From UBA4744 sp963723165 (lineage in GTDB: Bacteria; Actinomycetota; Acidimicrobiia; Spongiisociales; UBA4744), in contig CAVRPP010000013.1 in assembly GCA_963723165.1 (NCBI GenBank), forward strand, positions 29,088-93,087: a stretch of 64,000 nucleotides of DNA, in the 5' to 3' direction. Positions 33,921 through 42,631 of this stretch are shown here, piece after piece; within the stretch, counting starts at the first letter, position 1; each line of letters opens with the position of its first letter. The translations under genes were made by a program, and so were the position numbers. Under the pieces are notes generated by a model that was not told the origin of the DNA, did no database searches, and was given only the letters and a program-made list of their open reading frames with translations.

Positions 33921-34393
33921 CCGGTCTCAAACCGAGAGAATTTGTCTGGGTGATTCAGGGTCGGCTGGCCGTGTCCGAACGGATTGGCGGGTACGGGATC
34001 CAACATCGGCGAGTTCGACGGGAAGAGGAGATCCTCTGGCTCAAAGAGGAAGCAGGCATTACCACCGTTTTCTCACTCCTCGGCGGGTCGCAGAATCTGG
34101 CCAGCTATCGGGACTCGGGGTTCGACGTGAGCGGCGAACCGCTCACCGCCGATTACGAGCCGGCCGATGTCCAGCGAGTATTCAAGGGCCTCGACGGGGC
34201 GCTCAAAGACCCGCAGGCAGTCGTTCTCGTCCATCGCGATCTCGTCGATGACACGCTGGCGGGAGTCCTGGCCGGGTATCTCGTGCATTCCGAATTGATC
34301 GACGATCCGATCCTCGCCTCGGCCCTCATCCAGGAGATTCTCAAACGCCCCCTCGGTCCTGAAGGTCGGTCACTGATCCCCGTTCCCTCGTGA
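33917..34393 (+). CDS. Degenerate dual-specificity-phosphatase-like protein in folate operon
   Basis: A 158-residue protein coupled to folP by a 4-bp overlap. Its opening (WVIQGRLAVSERIGGYG) and EEEILWLKEEAGITTVFSLL resemble the N-terminal strand-helix of dual-specificity protein phosphatases, but where the catalytic HCxxGxxR loop should lie the sequence reads VLVHRDLVDDTLAGVLAGYL, with no Cys and no Arg at the required place. It therefore looks catalytically dead or a different enzyme on the same scaffold. Its place between folP and folB suggests a role linked to pterin metabolism, but this is only context. Confidence 0.6.
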   Translation: MTGLKPREFVWVIQGRLAVSERIGGYGIQHRRVRREEEILWLKEEAGITTVFSLLGGSQNLASYRDSGFDVSGEPLTADYEPADVQRVFKGLDGALKDPQAVVLVHRDLVDDTLAGVLAGYLVHSELIDDPILASALIQEILKRPLGPEGRSLIPVPS

Positions 34394-34472
34394 GAGCCGG
34401 CCGAAGGGTGATGGCGGAGCGCCGCGGTCGTGCGAATCGAACAAATCTGCCCTGCCGGTCACTGTATTGACG

Positions 34473-34835
34473 ATGAACGGCGACACGATCACCCTCACCG
34501 GACTTCGAATCTTTGCGTTTCACGGGGTTCTGGCAGAAGAGAAGTCCTCGGGTCAGGAGTTTGTGGTGGATGTCGTCTTGCACATCGACCTCTCTATTCC
34601 CGCTTCGTCCGACGATCTGGCAGACACGGTCGATTACGGGGCTTTGGCCGATGCTATTCACGCAAGGGTGTCCGACGAACGGTGGGATCTCATTGAACGG
34701 GTTGCAGGCCGTGTCGCGGATCTCGTAATGGAGGATCAGCGGGTAGGGGCGGTTGAGGTGCGCATACACAAGCCGGCCGCCCCGATCGCCGTTCCGTTCG
34801 ACGATGTCGTGGTCGAACTGCGACGCGAGCGATGA
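34473..34835 (+). CDS. folB: Dihydroneopterin aldolase
   Basis: A 120-residue enzyme cleaving dihydroneopterin to 6-hydroxymethyl-dihydropterin and glycolaldehyde. Motifs ITLTGLRIFAFHGVLAEEK, TVDYGALADAI, and VEVRIHKPAAPI with the catalytic Lys. ATG 34473 preferred; TTG 34467 is in frame. Stop overlaps folK by four bases. Confidence 0.93.
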   Translation: MNGDTITLTGLRIFAFHGVLAEEKSSGQEFVVDVVLHIDLSIPASSDDLADTVDYGALADAIHARVSDERWDLIERVAGRVADLVMEDQRVGAVEVRIHKPAAPIAVPFDDVVVELRRER

Positions 34836-35854
34836 CCAAGGCAGCCATCGCTCTGGGTTCCAACCTCGGCGATAGGCGTGCGTTGCTCCGCTCCGGGGCG
34901 GATGCTCTCACCGAGCTGGGAGCGGTCGTCGCGGTCTCTTCGCTGTACGAAACGGCTCCGGTCGGCGGCCCCGATCAGGACCCGTTCTTCAATGCGGTCA
35001 TCGTGATCGATACCGAGCTTGGTCCCCGGGAGTTGCTCGATGAGCTCCATCGCATTGAGGCCGAGGCCGGGCGGGTCCGTGAGGTCAGGTGGGGTCCCCG
35101 CCGCCTGGACCTGGACCTCATTCTCTACGGGACACGGCGCGCCGAGGAGGGGGGGATGGTCGTACCGCACCCGCGTTTCGCAGAACGACGGTTTGTCCTC
35201 GAGCCACTGGTAGAAGCTTGGCCGGACGCCAAAACCCCGACGGGTCGTAGTGTCGCCGACCTTCTCCCGGCCCTCGCCGATCAGGAGGTGGTGTCGGTAG
35301 GGACCTGGTGGCCTGAGGAGACCACACCGAAGAGCCTGTCTGCTCAAGCAGCGGCAGAGAGCCCGGTATCACCATCCAACGAAGCGCACTCGAGCTTCGG
35401 GCAGCGGGGCGGATGGTGGGTCGTGGCCCAGGCTGCGATCGGAGCAGTGGTGGTTGTTGCCGCTCTGTACTTCGACCGCACCATCGAGTCCGGCCGCTGG
35501 TTGGTCTGGTTGGGTGCCGCCCTGCTGCTGATCGGGGCGGCGCAGGCCATCCTCGGTTTGCTTCATCTGGGCGTCAGCTTGACGCCGTACCCCGAGCCGC
35601 TGGAGCTTGGCAATCTGGTGCACGGGGGCGTGTACCGCCACGTCCGCCATCCTGTATACGGGGGCCTGGTGCTGGGGATGGTCGGCCTGGCACTGTATCA
35701 ACTCAGTTGGGTCGGTCTGGTCGCAGCGGCCGGTGGCAGCGCCTTCTTCTGGCTCAAGGCCGGTTTCGAGGAGCGAAGGCTGCTTGCCACATACCCCGAT
35801 TACCTCGACTATCGCGCCCGGACCCGGGCCCGGATGATCCCCTGGATCGTCTGA
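34832..35854 (+). CDS. folK: FolK fused to an isoprenylcysteine-methyltransferase-like membrane domain
   Basis: A 340-residue two-domain protein. Residues 1 to about 160 are 6-hydroxymethyl-dihydropterin pyrophosphokinase: IALGSNLGDR, SSLYETAPVGG, DPFFNAV, RWGPRRLDLDLILYG, VPHPRFAERRFVLEPL. After a linker (about 165-190) come four hydrophobic helices and the C-terminal signature of the ICMT/PEMT-like family: GVYRHVRHPVYGGLVL and FEERRLLATYPDYLDYRART. Free-standing FolK is 150-190 residues. The ORF is continuous with no frame problem, so the fusion is real in this sequence. The domain occupies the place where M. tuberculosis has the membrane gene Rv3605c. The methylated substrate, if any, is unknown. 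Confidence 0.9.
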   Translation: MTKAAIALGSNLGDRRALLRSGADALTELGAVVAVSSLYETAPVGGPDQDPFFNAVIVIDTELGPRELLDELHRIEAEAGRVREVRWGPRRLDLDLILYGTRRAEEGGMVVPHPRFAERRFVLEPLVEAWPDAKTPTGRSVADLLPALADQEVVSVGTWWPEETTPKSLSAQAAAESPVSPSNEAHSSFGQRGGWWVVAQAAIGAVVVVAALYFDRTIESGRWLVWLGAALLLIGAAQAILGLLHLGVSLTPYPEPLELGNLVHGGVYRHVRHPVYGGLVLGMVGLALYQLSWVGLVAAAGGSAFFWLKAGFEERRLLATYPDYLDYRARTRARMIPWIV

Positions 35855-35905
35855 AGCTGGTTGCTGGCTGCCGGCCGCTGAGTTCCAGTAGCCTTCCAGG
35901 CGGCC
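35855..35905. repeat. Degenerate CTGGCT/CAGT-type intergenic repeat
   Basis: The gap between folK and the DUF2520 gene carries AGCTGGTTGCTGGCTGCCGG and CTGAGTTCCAGTAG, which resemble in reverse the CAGCTT/CCAGCT tract beside the tRNA-Thr repeats (22261-22290, 24421-24470). Probably a remnant of the same intergenic repeat type. Confidence 0.35.
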
Positions 35906-35936
35906 CCGCATCACGGGCTGGAACTGAGAGGAACAG

Positions 35937-36755
35937 GTGGGCACGTTCATTCTGGTTGGTCCCGGGCGGGCAGGATTGTCGCTCGGCATCACGTTGCGGG
36001 AGGCCGGCCATCAGGTGGTTGGGGTTCTTGCCCGAAATCCGGAGGTCGCTTCCGACGCTGCCGGACAACTCAATGCCCCGGTGCTGGAGTGGGATGTCGA
36101 TCTTCCGCAGGCAGATCTTCTGGTGGTGGCGGTGCGAGACGACGCCATCGAAGACATTGCCGGTCGTCTCGCCCCTTTCTCTGCAAGCGTTCGCTACGCG
36201 GCCCATCTTTCCGGGCTCAAACCAATTTCCGCCCTGTCAGCATTGTCCGACGTTGGATTGAAGACCGGTTCCCTGCATCCGTTGCAGAGCCTGCCCAACC
36301 CGGTCGACGGTTCCGCCGCCCTGCCGGGATCCTGGGTCGCCATAGCCGCCCCGGACCCGGGATTGCTTTCATTTCTGGAAGGCCTGGTCAAGTCCTTCGA
36401 CGCCCACCCATTCGCCGTTGCCGATGAGTGCCGTGACCTGTACCACGCCGCCGCTGCTGCCAGCTCGAACTACCTGATTGCGGCGCTGGCTCTTGCCGAA
36501 GAGCTTTTCGACCTGGCAGGCGTTCCGTTTGAGGCCGCCCGTCCCCTGGTCGAAACGGTCACGGCCAACGCTTTTCGTCTGGGAGCGGCAGCTGCTCTTA
36601 CCGGTCCCATAGCCAGGGGTGATCTGGGAACAGTGCGGAGCCAACTCTCGGCGGTGGCGCGCTCGGCGCCCGACTCGGAGAATGACTACCGGGCTTTTGC
36701 GAAGGCAACTGCCCGGGTCGCCGGCACGACGGCCGCTTTCGAGGGGATCCTGTGA
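35937..36755 (+). CDS. Rossmann-like/DUF2520 oxidoreductase family protein
   Basis: A 272-residue protein from GTG 35937. N-terminal NAD(P)-binding loop FILVGPGRAGLSLG, then LLVVAVRDDAIEDIA, and a C-terminal all-helical DUF2520 domain with AAAAASSNYLIAALALAEEL. Same family and place as Rv3603c, directly before panC. The fold resembles ketopantoate reductase (PanE), and the genetic link to panC suggests it may supply pantoate, but that is not proven for the family. Stop overlaps panC. Confidence 0.87.
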   Translation: MGTFILVGPGRAGLSLGITLREAGHQVVGVLARNPEVASDAAGQLNAPVLEWDVDLPQADLLVVAVRDDAIEDIAGRLAPFSASVRYAAHLSGLKPISALSALSDVGLKTGSLHPLQSLPNPVDGSAALPGSWVAIAAPDPGLLSFLEGLVKSFDAHPFAVADECRDLYHAAAAASSNYLIAALALAEELFDLAGVPFEAARPLVETVTANAFRLGAAAALTGPIARGDLGTVRSQLSAVARSAPDSENDYRAFAKATARVAGTTAAFEGIL

Positions 36756-37657
36756 GGGTCCTGGAGAGCTTCGCAGAGGTTCGGGAAGCCGCCAGGGGGA
36801 GCACCGGTCTGGTTCCGACCATGGGGTTTCTCCACGAGGGACATCTTTCACTGATGGCGAGGGCACGGGAGGAATCGGACACCCTGGTTGTCAGCCTGTT
36901 CGTGAACCCGTTGCAGTTCAACGAGCAGGGAGATCTCGATCGGTATCCGAGAGACCTGGAGCGCGACGGCCGCTTGGCCGAGGAAACACGTGTCGATCTC
37001 TTGTTCGCCCCGCCGCTCGAGGTCATGTACCCCACGCCGATTCAAACCCGGGTGTCCGTAGCCGGTTTGGACACCGAGATGGAGGGTGCCCACCGGCCCG
37101 GCCACTTTGCCGGGGTTGCGACCGTGGTTGCCAAACTCCTGGCCGGCATCCAGCCCGACCGCGCCTACTTCGGTCGCAAGGATGCCCAGCAACTCGCCGT
37201 CGTACGGCGCATGGTTTCCGACCTGTCGTTTCCGGTCGAAGTCGTTGGTGGTTCGACGCTGCGCGAATCCGACGGGTTGGCCCTTTCCAGCCGAAACGTC
37301 TTTCTGAGTGAGGTGGAGCGTCACCGGGCTCTGGGAATCTCGCGGGGTCTGATGGAGGCCGCGGATGTCTTCGAGGCCGGCGTGCGGGATGCCGATACGC
37401 TCGAGGGGATCGTGCGCGGGACCATCAACGACGCCCAGATCGACTACGTGACCGTGGCCGATGCCGAAACCGCCAAGCGCCTGCCGCTCGTCAACCGGGA
37501 GGCTTTCCTCGCAGTTGCCGCCCGGGTCGGAGCGACGAGGTTGATCGACAACGTTGCATTCTCTGTTGAGGCGGACGGATCGATGTCCGCCGATCGCGGA
37601 GTGCGTCTTGACCACCCGAGCCTTCTCTATGGAGACCATCATGCTGCTGACCATTGA
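36752..37657 (+). CDS. panC: Pantothenate synthetase
   Basis: A 301-residue ATP-dependent ligase joining pantoate and beta-alanine. Motifs VPTMGFLHEGHLSLM (HxGH), VSLFVNPLQFNE, YFGRKDAQQLAVVRRMV and the KMSKS-like GLALSSRNVFLS. GTG start overlaps the DUF2520 gene by 4 bp; its end overlaps coaX by 17 bp. No panD (aspartate decarboxylase) lies next to it, unlike in M. tuberculosis. Confidence 0.95.
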   Translation: MRVLESFAEVREAARGSTGLVPTMGFLHEGHLSLMARAREESDTLVVSLFVNPLQFNEQGDLDRYPRDLERDGRLAEETRVDLLFAPPLEVMYPTPIQTRVSVAGLDTEMEGAHRPGHFAGVATVVAKLLAGIQPDRAYFGRKDAQQLAVVRRMVSDLSFPVEVVGGSTLRESDGLALSSRNVFLSEVERHRALGISRGLMEAADVFEAGVRDADTLEGIVRGTINDAQIDYVTVADAETAKRLPLVNREAFLAVAARVGATRLIDNVAFSVEADGSMSADRGVRLDHPSLLYGDHHAADH

Positions 37658-38408
37658 CCTGGGGAACACCCAAACCGCGATCGGCCTCTTTTCGGGAGAC
37701 GAACTCGCTCTCCATTGGCGTCTGTCGACGGTGCGCGAAAGGACGTCGGACGAATACCGGTTGCTCTTGCACGGCCTCTTCGAACAGCACGGAGTGGATC
37801 CCGAGCGTTTTGCCGGAGCGGTCATTTCCAGTGTGGTGCCGAGAGCCATATCGGCCCTGTCCGACGCCCTTAGTTTGTTTGTCGTCGACCGCACCCTGGT
37901 CGTCGGCCCCGGAATGAAAACCGGCATGCCGATCTTGATCGACAATCCCCGGGAAGTAGGAGCGGATCGGATCGTGAATTCAGTGGCTGCCCGGGCCCGC
38001 TACGGGACACCGGTCATCGTGGTCGACTTCGGAACCTCGACCAATTTCGACATCGTCTCCGGGAGCGGCGAATACCTGGGCGGCGTAATCGGCCCGGGCC
38101 TCGAGGTGTCGATGGACGCCCTGGTAGCCGCCACTGCCGCCCTGCGTCGCGTCGAACTGACTCCTCCTCGTTCTGTCATCGGCAAAGGGACGGTTGAAGC
38201 GATTCAATCCGGCCTCCTCTACGGTCATGCCGGATATGTCGACGGCATCATCGATCGGATCCGGGCGGAGCTTGGCAGTGAAGTGCAAACCGTGGCCACC
38301 GGCGGCCTCGCTCCGACCATCGTGCCCCACTGTCGGACGGTCACAACCGTCGATGAGACACTGACGCTGGACGGCCTGAGGATGCTGTTCGAGATCAATC
38401 ACGAGTGA
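37641..38408 (+). CDS. coaX: Type III pantothenate kinase
   Basis: A 255-residue enzyme phosphorylating pantothenate, first step of CoA synthesis. Start ATG 37641, six bases after GGAG. Motifs: phosphate loop TIDLGNTQTAIGLF, GADRIVNSVAAR, and FGTSTNFDIVSGSGEYLGG-type central strand (shown in part: VDFGTSTNFD), VATGGLAPTI at the end. Co-transcribed with panC. Confidence 0.94.
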   Translation: MLLTIDLGNTQTAIGLFSGDELALHWRLSTVRERTSDEYRLLLHGLFEQHGVDPERFAGAVISSVVPRAISALSDALSLFVVDRTLVVGPGMKTGMPILIDNPREVGADRIVNSVAARARYGTPVIVVDFGTSTNFDIVSGSGEYLGGVIGPGLEVSMDALVAATAALRRVELTPPRSVIGKGTVEAIQSGLLYGHAGYVDGIIDRIRAELGSEVQTVATGGLAPTIVPHCRTVTTVDETLTLDGLRMLFEINHE

Positions 38409-38629
38409 TCCGTCGATAGCGATCAGTTGGCGTAGGGTCGTTTCCATCCGGCCGACCCCGTCCAACCCGACCCGCTCCGACCCTAGGAGTCGCGACCCCC
38501 CTCCGGCCCTACGGGCCACCTCCCCCCAACTCGACGGGCTTCGCCCGTCAGGGGGGAAGCGACTAATAACTGATAACTGATGACTCACGACTGACAACTG
38601 AGGACCGGCGGCATTAGTGTCGCCTTGCC
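38409..38629. repeat. Intergenic hairpin repeat upstream of lysS
   Basis: Noncoding. C6 (38522-38527) and G6 (38551-38556) enclose a stem GACGGGC/GCCCGTC (38533-38539 with 38543-38549, loop TTC), followed by an ACTGATAACTGATGACT-type tract at about 38567-38600. Shares this plan with 30245-30420, 46929-47096 and 52984-53120. Confidence 0.6.
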
Positions 38630-40156
38630 ATGAGCGACGAAATCACCGAATCACAACCCGACGAAGAGGTGTCCGACACCGAGCCGCTGGCAGCCCATCC
38701 TTTGACTTCTCAACGGCTCGCCAAGGTCGATGACGCCCGGACGCGAGGCATTGAGCCCTATCCGGTACGGTTCGACCGGACTGCTCGCACGACCGACCTG
38801 CAGGCCGAATATGGCGAACTGGAACCCGGGCATGCGACCGGCCGGGTTGTTTCGGTCGCCGGCCGGGTTCTCAATCTTCGAAGGCTCGGCAAGCTCATCT
38901 TTGTGGTGCTCCAGGATGGGTGGGGAACGATCCAGCTGTTCGTCGATCGCCAAACTCTCGGCCAAGCGGGATTCGAGCAATTCGAGGACGTCGACTCCGG
39001 TGACTGGATCGGCTGCGAAGGCGAGGTCATGACCACACGGCGAGGAGAGTTGAGCGTCAAGACCTCCAGCTTTGTTCTGCTTGCTAAGGCCCTTCGTCCT
39101 TTGCCCGAGAAGTGGCACGGACTCCAGGACAAGGAGCGCCGCTACCGCCAGCGCTATCTCGACCTGATCGTCAACGAGGAAGCCCGGCGCGTGGCAACTA
39201 CGCGGGCCCGCGTACTTTCCGAGCTGCGACGCCAATTCGAAACGCGCGGGTTCCTCGAAGTTGAAACCCCGATGCTGCAGAACCTGGCGGGCGGGGCGCT
39301 GGCCCGTCCATTCGTCACGCATCACAACGCGCTCGACATCGACATGTATTTGAGGATCGCCACGGAACTGCATTTGAAACGGCTGGTGATCGGCGGCTTC
39401 GAACGGGTGTTTGAGCTGAGCCGCGTCTTTCGTAATGAAGGCATCGACGCCACCCACAATCCGGAGTTCACCACCCTCGAGGCCTACCAGGCGCTTGCCG
39501 ATTACCACGACATCATGGACTTGATGGAGGAGATCATTCCGGCGGTCGCCACCGCGGCCACCGGAGGGACCGCCTTCGAGTATCAGGGACGTGTCGTCGA
39601 CCTCACGCCACCGTATCGTCGGGTCGCCTTGCTCGACCTGGTGTCAGAGGCGGTCGGCCAGAAGGTTGGTTTCGATTGGTCCTCCGAGCGGCTGGGCGAT
39701 CTGCTGCGACAGCATGGGGTTGAACCGCAACCGGCGTGGGGACCCGGCAAAATGATCACGGAGTTGTTCGAGGCACTGGTCGAACCCCACCTGTGGGAAC
39801 CGGTTTTCGTGATCGACTACGCCAAAGAGACTTCGCCGCTTGCCCGGGTGCATCGCCTGGATCCCAACCTCACCGAGCGGTTCGAGTTGTTCGCCGCCAA
39901 CATGGAACTTGCCAACGCTTTCAGTGAGTTGAACGACCCGATCGACCAGCGTTTGCGGTTCGAGCAGCAAGCTCGAGCCAAGGCAGAGGGTGACGAAGAC
40001 GCTCACCCGATCGACGAAGACTATTTGAAGGCGCTCGAGTACGGTCTGCCCCCGACCGGCGGGTTGGGTATCGGTGTCGACCGGTTGGTCATGCTGCTCA
40101 CCGATCAGACAACCATCCGCGAGGTTTTGCTCTTCCCGACCATGCGACCGGAGTAG
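38630..40156 (+). CDS. lysS: Lysyl-tRNA synthetase (class II)
   Basis: A 508-residue class II synthetase. OB-fold anticodon-binding domain (residues about 60-165, with VVSVAGRVLNLRRLGKLIF), class II motif 1 around FLEVETPMLQ, motif 2 FRNEGIDATHNPEFTTLEAY and motif 3 GLGIGVDRLVMLL near the C-terminus. An acidic N-terminal extension of about 30 residues precedes the core. Position matches Rv3598c, but the nucleoid gene lsr2 that follows it in M. tuberculosis is absent. Confidence 0.96.
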   Translation: MSDEITESQPDEEVSDTEPLAAHPLTSQRLAKVDDARTRGIEPYPVRFDRTARTTDLQAEYGELEPGHATGRVVSVAGRVLNLRRLGKLIFVVLQDGWGTIQLFVDRQTLGQAGFEQFEDVDSGDWIGCEGEVMTTRRGELSVKTSSFVLLAKALRPLPEKWHGLQDKERRYRQRYLDLIVNEEARRVATTRARVLSELRRQFETRGFLEVETPMLQNLAGGALARPFVTHHNALDIDMYLRIATELHLKRLVIGGFERVFELSRVFRNEGIDATHNPEFTTLEAYQALADYHDIMDLMEEIIPAVATAATGGTAFEYQGRVVDLTPPYRRVALLDLVSEAVGQKVGFDWSSERLGDLLRQHGVEPQPAWGPGKMITELFEALVEPHLWEPVFVIDYAKETSPLARVHRLDPNLTERFELFAANMELANAFSELNDPIDQRLRFEQQARAKAEGDEDAHPIDEDYLKALEYGLPPTGGLGIGVDRLVMLLTDQTTIREVLLFPTMRPE

Positions 40157-40378
40157 GCGAACAGGCTCCGCCCCTTTTCGTGCTTCACAATTCGGGAAGC
40201 TGGTTGCCGGCCTTGGCATCGAGGCGACTCCCGGACGCCGAGTTCTGTCTACTCCCCGTTGCGACTCGTGCTGGACGAATGCGTGACGCCCTCGGAGCGC
40301 AATGGGCCGTTTGCCTCTTGTCGCAACGTTGCTCCACGGATACGGTTGCAGGGAAGCATCTCTTCGAGGAGGGATGTG

Positions 40379-41590
40379 ATGACCGAAGCCACACCGAGAA
40401 CCGCCACTCGAGATGGGCCCGGTGAGGAGCCCTCGCCGGGAGTGGCAGTTGGAATCTGTGCCACAACCAACAACCCGGTTCGAGAACTGCGCCAGTTCCT
40501 GTGGTGGGGGCGGCTGGCGGGGGTAGATAGTTTCGTGATCCCTGATCATTGGCAAGATTTCGTCCCACGGGTACTTTGGGAGCCATCGGTGACGTGGCGA
40601 GCCCGTCGTACGAACAGTCCGCATGATCTTCGCGAAGCGTTCACTGTCTTGGGAGCGCTGGCTCGATCTGCGGGACGGGTGCGCATTGGGGTGGCGGTGA
40701 CCGAGATGCTGCGTCGACATCCAGTGATGGTCGCCCAAGCGGCACTCACATTGTCGGAGTTGACCAAGCGACCCCTAATCCTTGGGGTGGGTGCGGGGGA
40801 GCGACTGAACACAGAACCGTACGGTGTTGCCGTGCCGAAGCCGGTTGGGCGGTTCGAAGAGGCACTCCAGGTGATTCGCATGTGCTTCCATTCGTCTGGG
40901 CCGTTCGACTTCGATGGCAAGCACTTCCAGCTCAATGGAGCGGTTATGGATCTTGCTCCATCCAAGTCCGGGAGACCGGAGATATGGATCGCTGCGCACG
41001 GACCTCGGATGCTGGCACTCGCGGGACGCTACGGGGACGGCTGGATTCCGGTCCAACCACTGCACGGTCCTGCCGAGTATGAACTGGGCTGGAGAGCCAT
41101 CCGAACCGCCGCTGGGGCAGCAAACCGTTGTGTCGAGTCGATCACACCCTCGCTCTTCGCATCCGTGGTCCTGGCACCAACCGCAGCGAAGGTCGAAGCC
41201 CTCCTCCGCTCCACGCTCGTGAGGTACTGGGCGCTCATGGGCACCTCAGCAAGGCAGTGGGCCGAACTCGGTTCCGACCATCCACTCGGCCCCGACTTTG
41301 GCGGCTACGGCCAAGTTGTTCCCGAAGCCCTTGATGGACGCGCACTCGATGCAGCCATCGCTCGGGTGCCACCCGAAGTAGTACGTGCGCGGTTCGTGGG
41401 TGGAACTTCCCGCCAGTTGGAAGCAACAATCAGGGACTACGCCGACGCAGGTCTCCGCCACATCGTGCTGGCACCTGTATCGGCACTTGTCAGAAGTCGG
41501 CATCAAACCTATGCCCTCTGGGCTCTGCCTCGCCTCGTGCGCGCCCTCCGCGGACCTTCCTCCACTGGCACGACAATCCGGTCCGGCTAG
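40379..41590 (+). CDS. LLM-class flavin (probably F420)-dependent oxidoreductase
   Basis: About 403 residues from ATG 40379, preceded by GAGGAGGGATGTG. Luciferase-like TIM barrel: VDSFVIPDHWQDF, VRIGVAVTEMLRRHP, LILGVGAGERLNTEPYGV, EIWIAAHGPRMLALAGRYGDGW and HIVLAPVSAL. The GxGE and GPRMLALAGRYGDGW patterns fit the F420-dependent methylene-tetrahydromethanopterin-reductase-like branch. Substrate unknown. It opens an accessory pocket between lysS and the polyprenyl synthase; there is no obvious operon partner. Confidence 0.85.
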   Translation: MTEATPRTATRDGPGEEPSPGVAVGICATTNNPVRELRQFLWWGRLAGVDSFVIPDHWQDFVPRVLWEPSVTWRARRTNSPHDLREAFTVLGALARSAGRVRIGVAVTEMLRRHPVMVAQAALTLSELTKRPLILGVGAGERLNTEPYGVAVPKPVGRFEEALQVIRMCFHSSGPFDFDGKHFQLNGAVMDLAPSKSGRPEIWIAAHGPRMLALAGRYGDGWIPVQPLHGPAEYELGWRAIRTAAGAANRCVESITPSLFASVVLAPTAAKVEALLRSTLVRYWALMGTSARQWAELGSDHPLGPDFGGYGQVVPEALDGRALDAAIARVPPEVVRARFVGGTSRQLEATIRDYADAGLRHIVLAPVSALVRSRHQTYALWALPRLVRALRGPSSTGTTIRSG

Positions 41591-41686
41591 CCGAGAGTCG
41601 CTGCTGCACCACCACTTGGGCGGAGAGGCCGGCCTCATCGATCCCCCGCAGTGCTATGGCAAGCTGTCCCGGCGACATGTCGACCA

Positions 41687-41778
41687 GAACCACCCCTCCG
41701 AGCGTTGAAACGACGCATCTCCGATGCTGTCTACCGCAAACTTATCGAGGATCACCACCAACGGACCCAGCCCTAAAC
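41687..41778 (+). pseudogene. IS110-family transposase C-terminal remnant
   Basis: About 30 codons ending at TAA 41776-41778 read LRALKRRISDAVYRKLIEDH, the typical end of IS110-type transposases. Downstream, at 41934-41956, CCCTTGACACAAAGAGGC resembles the right end of IS110 elements, which carries a TTGACA -35-like box. The rest of the transposase is missing; the sequence upstream in this frame is unrelated, so this is a relic. Confidence 0.6.
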
Positions 41779-42062
41779 AAGAATGGTCCGGGGGACAATC
41801 AGGACCGTCTCAATAGAGCCCGTGGCCGGCCTTGCATCCTGATCACCGGCTCTTCCACTCACACCCCGGACCACCCCCAAACCTACACCCCGGCCGGTAA
41901 CATCGGCCCCAACCAACGCGCCCGAAAACACCCCCTTGACACAAAGAGGCTTCGATATGGGCGGATCGGTCGGCCAACGGGTAGCCTCGGACCGTGGTCA
42001 GAACCGGCGTCCTGGACCTCGCTGAACCGCTCGTAGGCTGTTTGTAGGAGAGTGTTAGGTCC
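41779..42062. other. Noncoding relic region downstream of IS110 remnant
   Basis: Besides the IS110-like end at about 41934-41960 there is only low-complexity C/A-rich sequence (41860-41935) and the leader of the next gene. The region 41591-41686 after the LLM gene also has no recognisable gene. Confidence 0.5.
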
Positions 42063-42446
42063 GTGAGCCGCCAACCTCTATTCGCAGTCCACTCCGTTGT
42101 CCTAGTCGGATTTGGAACGGGATTCTTGGTGCTGCCCAACCAGTTGCTGCAGATGTACGGCGCAGCAACTGACCAGGCCGGCACTCTCGGCCTCCGAGCT
42201 TTCGGGGTTTTCGCTCTTCTTGTTGCGTCCGCTCTTTGGGTCATGAGACGACCGGATGACCGCTCCGGCGCACTCCTGTTTGTTGCGGCTATGGCGGCAG
42301 GCAATCTTGTACTTGGTGTAGTCGCCGCTTCGGCACAGTTTGAGGGGACGCTCAACGGTCTCGGTTGGCTAAACGTTGGCCTATTCGCCCTTTTCGGCTC
42401 GGCGTACACCATGTTGACGTGGACGACGATCACCAATCGCAAATAG
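42063..42446 (+). CDS. Small four-helix membrane protein, unknown function
   Basis: A 127-residue protein from GTG 42063 with four predicted transmembrane helices: LFAVHSVVLVGFGTGFLVLP, LRAFGVFALLVASALWVM, ALLFVAAMAAGNLVLGVVAA and LNVGLFALFGSAYTML. Only short loops, one basic (RRPDDRSG). It looks like a small DUF-type membrane protein, possibly oligomeric. No partner gene is visible; it sits alone in the accessory pocket. Confidence 0.65.
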   Translation: MSRQPLFAVHSVVLVGFGTGFLVLPNQLLQMYGAATDQAGTLGLRAFGVFALLVASALWVMRRPDDRSGALLFVAAMAAGNLVLGVVAASAQFEGTLNGLGWLNVGLFALFGSAYTMLTWTTITNRK

Positions 42447-42631
42447 GTGCCGATCGGGTGCGGTCCCAGATATTTGGGCGTTATCGCTCAGACCGGGTGA
42501 TCTGGGTGAATGTTGGTTAGCGGACCTGAGGTCACCTGGACCGTTGGCCGATTCCGCATTGGCTGTTCCTTCCTGACAGGTCTACCCGAGAGCGGTACGA
42601 CCAGTCACTCCGAACGACCGGCACTTGTTGG
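42447..42631. other. Intergenic, nothing recognised
   Basis: 185 bp between two convergent small genes; no convincing reading frame, repeat or terminator seen. Confidence 0.5.

Noticed and set aside
41490..41693. Minus-strand frame beginning VLVDMSPGQLAIALRGIDE
   Set aside because: It looks superficially protein-like but overlaps the end of the LLM gene and the IS110 relic, and I recognise no family.
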